From the NCBI GenBank assembly GCA_017397205.1, contig JAFQJX010000144.1:1-5175 (forward strand): a stretch of 5,175 nt of DNA. The letters are read 5' to 3'. Source of the stretch: Clostridia bacterium. Lineage in GTDB: Bacteria > Bacillota > Clostridia > Oscillospirales > CAG-272. Positions 1 through 4,501 of the stretch are shown here, one piece after another. Position 1 is the first letter of the stretch; the number at the start of each line of letters is the position of its first letter. A program made the position numbers and the translations under genes. The notes under the pieces are model-generated. The model did no database searches, was not told the origin of the DNA, and was given only the letters and a program-made list of their open reading frames with translations.

Positions 1-1218
1 AGCAGAGCCGACTTTGACGCCATCAACGACCAGCTTTGCCGTGACGCCACCCGTGCCAACCGCTTCGCCAATATGCTGATGCCCATTCTCTTCAACATCG
101 GCAACATTATGTACGTGACCGTTGCTCTCGTGGGCGGCGCGTTGACGATTTACGGGGTGTGGAACCTCAGCATTGGCGGACTGCTCGGGAAAATTGCCCC
201 CGTTCTGACGCTTGCAACGGTGGTGTCCTTCCTCAACATGACCAAGCAGTTTTTCAGCAATATCAGCCAGGTGTCGGGGCAGGTCAACTCCGTTGTCATG
301 GGTCTGGCAGGTGCCAGCCGCATCTACGACCTCATTGACGAGGAGAGCGAGCCCGACGAGGGCTACGTCACCCTTGTCAACGCAAGAGAAACGGCGGACG
401 GCACCCTCACCGAGTGCGAGGAGCGCACGGGCATCTGGGCATGGAAGCATCCCCACGGGGACGGCACCGTCACCTACACCCGCCTTGCGGGAGACGTCCG
501 TATGTTTGACGTGGACTTCGGCTATCGCCCCGATAAAATCGTGCTGAAAAACATCACCCTGTATGCCGAGCCGGGTCAGAAGGTGGCGTTCGTCGGCGCA
601 ACGGGCGCGGGCAAAACCACCGTCACCAACCTGATTAACCGCTTCTACGATATTGCGGACGGAAAAATCCGCTATGACGGCATCAACATTAACAAAATCC
701 AGAAGGCGTCCCTGCGCCGCTCTCTCGGCGTGGTGCTTCAGGATACCAACCTCTTTACGGGCACCGTGATGGAAAATATCCGCTACGGCCGTCTGGACGC
801 CACGGACGAGGAGTGCATTGCTGCCGCCCGTCTTGTCAGCGCCCACGATTTTATCACCCGCTTGCCCGAGGGCTACGGTACCATGTTGACGGCAAACGGC
901 GCCAACCTGTCCCAGGGGCAAAGACAGCTGCTGTCCATTGCCCGTGCCGCCGTTGCTGACCCGCCCGTCATGATTCTGGACGAGGCAACCTCCTCCATTG
1001 ATACCCGCACCGAGGAACTGGTGCAGGCGGGAATGGACGCCCTGATGCACGGCCGCACCGTCTTCGTCATTGCGCACCGCCTCTCCACCGTCAAAAACTC
1101 CGACGTCATCATGGTCCTGGACCACGGCGAGATTATCGAGCGCGGTACGCACGAGGATCTGATTGAGAAGCAGGGAAGGTATTATCAGCTTTATACTGGA
1201 GCATTCGAATTGGAATGA
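1..1218 (+). CDS. ABC exporter, fused permease/ATPase subunit (5' partial)
   Basis: The reading frame is open from base 1, so the N-terminus and first transmembrane helices lie upstream of the window; 405 codons are visible. This is a type IV (ABCB-like, LmrA/MsbA fold) half-transporter that uses ATP to export a substrate across the cytoplasmic membrane, usually paired with a second half-transporter encoded next to it. Visible residues about 27-53 and 63-80 are hydrophobic and fit the last two transmembrane helices. The nucleotide-binding domain follows: Walker A GATGAGKTT (visible residues 199-207), Q-loop in VLQD (Gln247), signature LSQGQ (303-307), Walker B with catalytic Glu328 (ILDEATS), D-loop SSID, and H-loop His359 (AHRLST). 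All catalytic residues are intact, so if it works in an asymmetric heterodimer this is the half contributing the competent Walker B. An insert of about 50 residues (visible 115-165) separates membrane and ATPase domains; I recall this in clostridial homologues. The substrate cannot be told. No U-tract terminator follows the stop. Confidence 0.95.
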   Translation, partial: SRADFDAINDQLCRDATRANRFANMLMPILFNIGNIMYVTVALVGGALTIYGVWNLSIGGLLGKIAPVLTLATVVSFLNMTKQFFSNISQVSGQVNSVVMGLAGASRIYDLIDEESEPDEGYVTLVNARETADGTLTECEERTGIWAWKHPHGDGTVTYTRLAGDVRMFDVDFGYRPDKIVLKNITLYAEPGQKVAFVGATGAGKTTVTNLINRFYDIADGKIRYDGININKIQKASLRRSLGVVLQDTNLFTGTVMENIRYGRLDATDEECIAAARLVSAHDFITRLPEGYGTMLTANGANLSQGQRQLLSIARAAVADPPVMILDEATSSIDTRTEELVQAGMDALMHGRTVFVIAHRLSTVKNSDVIMVLDHGEIIERGTHEDLIEKQGRYYQLYTGAFELE

Positions 1219-1219
1219 T

Positions 1220-1330
1220 GAATTCTGCGCAGAACGTCAGGCGCCTCGTCGCCTGACTAACAGCGTTCAATACCTCTGACGTGCGAAGCACGCCGACGAG
1301 GCACCGAACGCCGTTTCTGCATCAGAATTC
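1220..1330. other. Nested inverted repeats, possible three-way-junction RNA or palindromic repeat element
   Basis: This block starts 1 nt after the ABC stop codon. Its ends pair: GAATTCTG (1220-1227) with CAGAATTC (1323-1330), continuing as GCAGAA (1229-1234) with TTCTGC (1315-1320). Inside lie two separate arms. Arm A is a perfect 8-bp hairpin, GTCAGGCG (1236-1243) with CGCCTGAC (1250-1257), loop CCTCGT. Arm B is GCGTTC (1263-1268) with GAACGC (1306-1311), then CCTC/GAGG (1273-1276/1298-1301), then CGTGC-GAA-GCACG (1280-1292). The pairings are almost fully nested and form a three-way junction. There is no run of T after any arm, so it is not a standard terminator. It could be a dispersed palindromic repeat or a structured transcript segment. 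No protein-coding signal is evident. The pairing is read directly; folding in the cell is inferred. Confidence 0.5.
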
Positions 1331-1360
1331 AATTGTTCCGACGAAACGGCGAGATATTTC

Positions 1361-1394
1361 TCTGCGCAGAACGGCAGGTGCCTTTTGCCTTGCC
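1361..1394. repeat. Second copy of the palindrome-plus-hairpin motif
   Basis: Positions 1361-1382 repeat 1224-1245 with two mismatches in 22 bases. Both copies begin with the perfect 10-bp palindrome TCTGCGCAGA, and in both a hairpin begins 12 nt after the palindrome starts (1236-1257 in the first copy, 1373-1394 in the second). The second hairpin pairs GGCAGG (1373-1378) with CTTGCC (1389-1394, one G-T wobble). Relative to copy one, a T-A pair has become G-C, so both strands of the stem changed together. The two innermost pairs of the first copy are lost. The copies lie 137 bp apart. The function is unknown. Confidence 0.55.
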
Positions 1395-1435
1395 GTATGC
1401 CCTGTGCGTGACACGCGCACGGGACGGGGCATATG
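1394..1435. other. Hairpin upstream of the nucleoside kinase
   Basis: CGTATGCCC (1394-1402) pairs with GGGCATATG (1427-1435) through 9 bp with one G-T wobble. An inner stem pairs GTGCGTG (1404-1410) with CGCGCAC (1414-1420) around the loop ACA. A 1-by-6 internal loop separates the stems. There is no T-tract behind it, so a terminator role is unlikely. It overlaps the candidate kinase promoter, so it may act as DNA (a dyad operator) rather than RNA if that promoter is the real one. Confidence 0.4.
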
Positions 1436-1437
1436 CT
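1408..1437 (+). promoter_or_regulatory. Candidate sigma-A promoter for the nucleoside kinase
   Basis: GTGACA (1408-1413) matches the -35 consensus at five of six positions, and TATGCT (1432-1437) matches the -10 at four of six, with an 18-bp spacer. Transcription would start near 1444 and give a leader of about 28 nt. A second possible -10, TATCAT (1439-1444), has no -35 at a suitable distance. If transcription instead reads through from the ABC gene, this site may not be used. Confidence 0.35.
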
Positions 1438-1471
1438 TTATCATACGAAATGTACAAGAAAGGAATAGGAT

Positions 1472-2410
1472 ATGGCAGAGCTACAGCTGAACGAGATGTT
1501 AGATGCCCTGCGCGAGGATACCGCGGGGGTGATTCGACAGGCAGAGGCGGACTACGTCAGGCACGTGGCGCTTCTGGCTGAACAGGTGGTGGCAAGGAGG
1601 AGCCGCGTGGTGCTTCTTGCGGGGCCGAGCGGGTCGGGAAAAACGACCACCTCCAATATGCTGGCAGATCAACTGCGTCGGGAGGGGCACGAGGCGACCG
1701 TCATTTCCCTTGACGATTTTTACCGCTCCAAAAACGACCCCGATTATCCCCTGAATGACAAGGGGCAGCCCGACTACGAGGCGCCCGAGTCCCTGCGCCT
1801 GGACCTCGTCAGGGAGGCCATTCGGGAAATCCTTTCGGGGGCAGAGGTACACCTGCCGCGCTTCAATTTCAAAATCGGTATGCGCCATGACCGCGCCGTC
1901 ACCGTCAAGATTCCCGACGGCGGCTGTGCGATTATTGAGGGGCTGCACGCCCTCAATCCCCTTCTGACGGACGGACTTGCGACCGACCTCGTGACTAAGG
2001 TGTTCGTCAGCGTGTCCACCAACATTTCCATAGGGGACGACCGCATTTTGTCGGGACGCAAAATCCGCTTTATCCGCCGTATGTCGCGGGATTACCTCTA
2101 TCGCGCGGCAGACGCCGCACGCACCCTTTCCTTCTGGCAGGGGGTGCTTGCAGGAGAGGACAAATACCTCTATCCCTATAAGGAAACGGCAGATTTTCGC
2201 TTTGACACCTTCCATTTCTATGAAATCGGCGTCATGAAGCGGCTGGCAACGCAGGTGATGGACGAAAGCCCCGCTCTTGCGGAGCATCCCTTCCTGCTCG
2301 TCATTCGCCGCGCCCTGTCCCATTTTCCCTGCATTCCGCTGGAGATGGTGCCCGAGACCTCGCTTTTGCGTGAGTTCCTGCCGGGCGGCATTTACGAGCA
2401 TCTGTACTAA
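1472..2410 (+). CDS. Nucleoside kinase, uridine kinase/phosphoribulokinase family
   Basis: This 312-residue cytoplasmic P-loop kinase probably phosphorylates a nucleoside such as uridine or cytidine with a nucleoside triphosphate (pyrimidine salvage). Walker A GPSGSGKTT is at residues 51-59. SLDDFY (79-84) is the family motif carrying the catalytic acidic residue, YEAPESLRLD (102-111) is the substrate-side segment, and IIEGLHALNP (154-163) is the second conserved strand. The ATG at 1472 was chosen because AAAGGAA sits 6 nt upstream (1459-1465) and the N-terminal helix before the P-loop is in frame. Many clostridial homologues are about 550 residues, with TGS/threonyl-tRNA synthetase-like segments ahead of the kinase; this one has only a roughly 45-residue helical lead-in, and no such domain is encoded in the 250 bp upstream. 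The C-terminal 80 or so residues are family-specific. The substrate is inferred from family only; phosphoribulokinase activity is unlikely outside autotrophs. Confidence 0.88.
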   Translation: MAELQLNEMLDALREDTAGVIRQAEADYVRHVALLAEQVVARRSRVVLLAGPSGSGKTTTSNMLADQLRREGHEATVISLDDFYRSKNDPDYPLNDKGQPDYEAPESLRLDLVREAIREILSGAEVHLPRFNFKIGMRHDRAVTVKIPDGGCAIIEGLHALNPLLTDGLATDLVTKVFVSVSTNISIGDDRILSGRKIRFIRRMSRDYLYRAADAARTLSFWQGVLAGEDKYLYPYKETADFRFDTFHFYEIGVMKRLATQVMDESPALAEHPFLLVIRRALSHFPCIPLEMVPETSLLREFLPGGIYEHLY

Positions 2411-2415
2411 AGCAA

Positions 2416-2432
2416 GGGCGAAGTCCTCGCCC
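2416..2432 (+). other. Small hairpin directly before the terminator
   Basis: GGGCGA (2416-2421) pairs perfectly with TCGCCC (2427-2432) around the loop AGTCC, 5 nt after the kinase stop codon and 3 nt before the terminator stem. It could protect the mRNA 3' end or help terminator folding. Its left arm with the preceding base (AGGGCG, 2415-2420) is also complementary to CGCCCT (2440-2445) inside the terminator, but the 14-bp terminator stem should win. Confidence 0.45.
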
Positions 2433-2435
2433 CAC

Positions 2436-2470
2436 AAACCGCCCTCAGGCGTGCCTGAGGGCGGTTTTTT
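2436..2470 (+). terminator. Intrinsic terminator of the nucleoside kinase gene
   Basis: A perfect 14-bp stem, AAACCGCCCTCAGG (2436-2449) with CCTGAGGGCGGTTT (2454-2467), closes on the tetraloop CGTG. It is followed by a run of six T (2465-2470) and more T-rich sequence to 2480. It lies 25 nt after the kinase stop and separates that gene from the regulator gene downstream. Confidence 0.95.
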
Positions 2471-2564
2471 CGTTTTTCTTTCTCCCTTGCGACTTTCTTT
2501 TAAGACGTGGGATTTTGTTGTAAAAAATACAAGAAAATGCGTGGAAGCATGGCGGTGGCGGCGG

Positions 2565-2570
2565 TACAAT
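2565..2570 (+). promoter_or_regulatory. Candidate -10 element for the XRE regulator gene
   Basis: TACAAT matches the -10 consensus at five of six positions and would place the transcription start near 2577, giving a leader of about 30 nt. The hexamer at 17-bp spacing, TGGAAG (2542-2547), is a poor -35 (three of six), which suggests a weak or activator-dependent promoter. Since the kinase terminator ends at 2470, the regulator needs its own promoter in this interval. The short inverted repeat TTGTA-AAAAA-TACAA (2518-2532) lies upstream of it. Confidence 0.4.
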
Positions 2571-2572
2571 AT

Positions 2573-2605
2573 AGGTGTAATAAGGAAATGATTGGAGGTA
2601 CACCT
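2573..2605 (+). promoter_or_regulatory. Inverted repeat spanning the regulator's ribosome binding site
   Basis: AGGTGTA (2573-2579) and TACACCT (2599-2605) are perfect 7-bp inverted repeats. They flank a 19-nt spacer that ends in the Shine-Dalgarno GGAGG (2594-2598). The right arm abuts the ATG at 2607. It could be an operator for autoregulation by the encoded helix-turn-helix protein, or an RNA hairpin that limits translation if transcription starts at or before 2573. Confidence 0.35.
2594..2598 (+). promoter_or_regulatory. Shine-Dalgarno site fixing the XRE start
   Basis: GGAGG lies 8 nt before the ATG at 2607. It overlaps the alternative in-frame TTG (2592-2594), for which no upstream purine-rich site of equal strength is placed, so the ATG start is preferred. 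Confidence 0.8.
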
Positions 2606-2606
2606 T

Positions 2607-2957
2607 ATGAGTGAGCTTATGGATATTGGCAAGAGAATTGCCACCATCAGAAAGCAAAGAGGCAAAACCCAGGCGTGGATAGCCGCGCGACTGTACATCA
2701 GCCGCCAGACCGTCAGTCTGTGGGAGCAGGGTAAGGCAAAGCCCTCCGTGGATTTGCTCCCCGCCCTGTGTGAGCTTCTGGACGTTCCCGTCTGCGCCCT
2801 GCTCGGGCTTTGCCATATGGCGAAGCGAGGCGAGTGTCAGAGTGCTACCGCTGAGGAGGCGGGCACCCCGACAGCCACCGAGCCCTGCGGCAGAGGGAGC
2901 ATTGCACCCCGTGCAAGAGTCGCGGTTGGAGGTGCGTTTATGCGCTTCCGCAGCTGA
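2607..2957 (+). CDS. XRE/Cro-CI family helix-turn-helix regulator
   Basis: This 116-residue predicted DNA-binding protein has a classical Cro/CI (HTH_3) domain at residues 7-67: IGKRIATIRKQRGKTQ forms helix 1 and leads into helix 2 (QAWIAARLY). ISRQTVSLWEQGKAKPS (31-47) carries the recognition helix, and the domain closes with LLPALCELLDVPVCALLG. The ATG at 2607 was chosen over a TTG at 2592 because GGAGG at 2594-2598 lies 8 nt ahead of it and would fall inside the coding region of the longer form. Residues 68-116 (MAKRGECQ and onward) are low in predicted structure and rich in Ala, Gly, Arg and Thr. They match no domain I recognise and may be neutral read-out of non-coding or repeat DNA. The protein could act as a self-repressor given the dyad at its start, but its targets are unknown. 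A 13-bp hairpin terminator follows. Confidence 0.82.
   Translation: MSELMDIGKRIATIRKQRGKTQAWIAARLYISRQTVSLWEQGKAKPSVDLLPALCELLDVPVCALLGLCHMAKRGECQSATAEEAGTPTATEPCGRGSIAPRARVAVGGAFMRFRS
2807..2826. repeat. Near-perfect 20-bp palindrome inside the XRE gene
   Basis: GCCATATGGC (2812-2821) is a perfect 10-bp palindrome, and GCTT/AAGC flanks extend it to 20 bp with one T-G position. It lies at residues 67-73, exactly where the conserved helix-turn-helix domain ends and the unrecognised tail begins. This suggests an inserted palindromic repeat or old gene 3' end, though chance cannot be excluded. Confidence 0.35.
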
Positions 2958-2977
2958 CGGCGGTGGCACACAATAGA

Positions 2978-3006
2978 ATAAGCCCCTGGCTTAGCCGGGG
3001 GCTTAT
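2978..3006. terminator. Probable bidirectional terminator between convergent genes
   Basis: ATAAGCCCC (2978-2986) pairs with GGGGCTTAT (2998-3006). An inner stem of four pairs (one T-G wobble) closes on the loop TTA, 13 bp in all. On the + strand the stem ends in TTAT and is followed by a mixed T-rich stretch (to about 3014), and on the - strand by TTATTCTATTG. Neither tract is a pure U-run, so efficiency may be moderate. It lies 20 bp after the XRE stop and 47 bp after the stop of the opposite-strand acyltransferase, where one shared terminator is expected. Confidence 0.75.
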
Positions 3007-3053
3007 CTCTTTATTCTCGCGTTCTCTTTTTTCTGCTCTTGTCAGAGGGCGGG

Positions 3054-4340
3054 CTATTTGCCCCTTGCTCTGCGACGGGGGACGGGCGGCTTTTTCATTT
3101 TGTACAGCTCCTCTGCCGCAAGGCGCGCCTTTGCAACGGGGCAGCCCTTGCGCGGGAAGCAATAGTAAAGGCGCTCCTGATTGCCGATGCAGATGACGTC
3201 GCCCATTTCGTACCAGAAATAGTCGGTGTTCAAGCTGTGTGCACATATGGGGGACTGCGTGTAGGCAAGGCGCCCGTCACAGCCCGTCAGGACAAAGCCG
3301 TTTTCGTCGTGAACGAGGCGCCCCTCGCCCACCATATACAGCGCCTTGTAGTCCACGAGAATGCCGATATCCACCTCGGTGTCCAGGCGGTAGCGGTGCT
3401 CGGCAAGCTCCTTTCGCACGCACTCCCGCTCCCAGCGGTACCAATCGGGAATATGGGCAAATTCCGTTTTGCCGTCCTTTGCCCTCATGCGGCCGTATTC
3501 GTCCATTTCGTACACCTTGTGGCAGGCGGAGCAGGTGAGGGTGATGCCCTCGCCCTTCATGGCGCCCTCCGTCTGGCAGTGGGGGCAACGGTACAGGATA
3601 CGCTCCAGCCCCTCTGCGCGGAACGGCTCGGTGACGGCGGTGCGGTGCTCCCATTGACTTGCAAAGTTGTCAAAGGAAAACGCCTTGTCAATGCCTGCGT
3701 TCAGCTCCTCCACGGACAGCGCTTCAACCTCCTCCCGTGTGAACAGACACGAAAGGTGTGCCGTGACGCTTGTGTGGCGGGTCCTGAGATTGTTGTACAG
3801 GGGGTTACGAAGAAACGCGCCGTCCGTAATGACCGTCAGCACGGGGACGGAGAGCCGCTTCAGCAGCTGCCCCAGGTTGCGGGGCAGGGCGGTGGCACAG
3901 CCGTCCAGCGTGTAGCCCGCCTCGGGGAACATCAGCACGCTGATTTTCTTTTTGTGAATGGTGTGGTAAATATCCGTAATCAGGGAAATGTCCGACACGT
4001 ATTTTTGCGTGGGAATGCACCCCAGGCGGCGCATCAGCCAGCCCTTGCCCACAAAGCCGTCGGTGGTGCAGACGGTGCAATAGGGCATGGGGTAAAAGAT
4101 TTTGGAGGCGATTTTCATATCAATGAAGCCCGAGTGATTCATCAGAATGAAATACGGCCCCTCACCCGCCTCGTCCATACGGCTCTCGGTGTAGGAAAAG
4201 TGGGTTTTCATCAGCTCGCCGCACGACAGGGCGCGGATGAGCGTGCGGAACAAAAACCACGGCTTGCCGGGCAAGCGGTGCTTCGGCTTTTTGATTGCCA
4301 ATACGTCAGAAACGTCGGCCTTGACTGCCTTGATCTTCAT
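3054..4340 (-). CDS. PlsC-type acyltransferase with zinc-ribbon and extra C-terminal domain
   Basis: This 428-residue protein begins with a lysophospholipid acyltransferase (LPLAT/PlsC) domain. The catalytic NHSGFID (68-74, the NHx4D motif with His69 and Asp74) and the acceptor-binding FPEAG (138-142) are visible. These enzymes transfer a fatty acyl group to 1-acyl-glycerol-3-phosphate or a similar acceptor at the inner face of the membrane. GFVGKGWLMRRLGCIP (95-110) is the usual middle block. After the enzyme domain come two CxxC pairs (Cys252/255 and Cys270/273) forming a likely zinc ribbon, then about 150 residues with aromatic-rich strands (IPDWYRWE, YFWYEMGDVICIGN) and a basic tail (PRRRARGK). 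At over 400 residues it is much longer than a bare PlsC of about 240. I recall similar long forms in Clostridia, usually annotated only as acyltransferases. The ATG is preceded by AGGAG at 5-nt spacing (4346-4350). The true acceptor is unknown. It runs convergent with the regulator and divergent from the SDR. Confidence 0.88.
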   Translation of the reverse strand: MKIKAVKADVSDVLAIKKPKHRLPGKPWFLFRTLIRALSCGELMKTHFSYTESRMDEAGEGPYFILMNHSGFIDMKIASKIFYPMPYCTVCTTDGFVGKGWLMRRLGCIPTQKYVSDISLITDIYHTIHKKKISVLMFPEAGYTLDGCATALPRNLGQLLKRLSVPVLTVITDGAFLRNPLYNNLRTRHTSVTAHLSCLFTREEVEALSVEELNAGIDKAFSFDNFASQWEHRTAVTEPFRAEGLERILYRCPHCQTEGAMKGEGITLTCSACHKVYEMDEYGRMRAKDGKTEFAHIPDWYRWERECVRKELAEHRYRLDTEVDIGILVDYKALYMVGEGRLVHDENGFVLTGCDGRLAYTQSPICAHSLNTDYFWYEMGDVICIGNQERLYYCFPRKGCPVAKARLAAEELYKMKKPPVPRRRARGK

Positions 4341-4380
4341 AGTAACTCCTCATAGTGGGATATGGGGGGTGCCGATTGTA

Positions 4381-4410
4381 TATATAACGATTATGTACAG
4401 TTTATCACAA
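4381..4410 (-). promoter_or_regulatory. Candidate promoter for the acyltransferase gene
   Basis: Reading the - strand, TTGTGA (4405-4410) matches the -35 at four of six positions and TATATA (4381-4386) matches the -10 at four of six, with an 18-bp spacer. Transcription would start near 4374, about 34 nt before the ATG. The AT-rich island around 4376-4415 stands out from the GC-rich surroundings. The exact -10 register is uncertain because the TA repeat offers several. Confidence 0.4.
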
Positions 4411-4443
4411 AATAACCCCAAAAGCAAGCCGCACGCCTGCTAC

Positions 4444-4472
4444 TTGCCTTTTTGCCAAAACGGGTGTATCAT
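4444..4472 (+). promoter_or_regulatory. Candidate promoter for the SDR gene
   Basis: TTGCCT (4444-4449, four of six) and TATCAT (4467-4472, five of six) are separated by exactly 17 bp. The start of transcription would be near 4479, giving a leader of about 23 nt with the Shine-Dalgarno GGAGG at 4488-4492. It points away from the acyltransferase promoter, and the two -35 boxes are about 34 bp apart. Confidence 0.55.
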
Positions 4473-4501
4473 AAAGAAAAGGAAACGGGAGGACAAAGAG
4501 C

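Noticed and set aside
1236..1257. Perfect 8-bp hairpin as a terminator of the ABC gene
   Set aside because: No T-tract follows (the next bases are TAACAGCG), so it is better treated as part of the larger repeat structure.
1220..1435. CRISPR array or integron attC-like site
   Set aside because: There are only two imperfect copies, with no regular spacers, no cas or integrase gene, and no attC core sites recognised.
1281..1581. Short + strand open frames in the interval before the kinase
   Set aside because: They cross the inverted repeats, have no good ribosome binding site or protein motif, and overlap the well-supported kinase start.
1499..2698. 399-codon open frame on the - strand across the kinase and the XRE start
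   Set aside because: It is in the complementary codon register of the kinase, runs through a strong terminator and another gene, and has no recognisable motif.
3039..4355. 438-codon open frame on the + strand opposite the acyltransferase
   Set aside because: Its codons are exactly complementary in register to the acyltransferase codons. Antisense stops would need TTA, CTA or TCA sense codons, which are rare in this GC-rich gene. The translation shows no domain and has an unnatural His/Ala/Val-rich composition.
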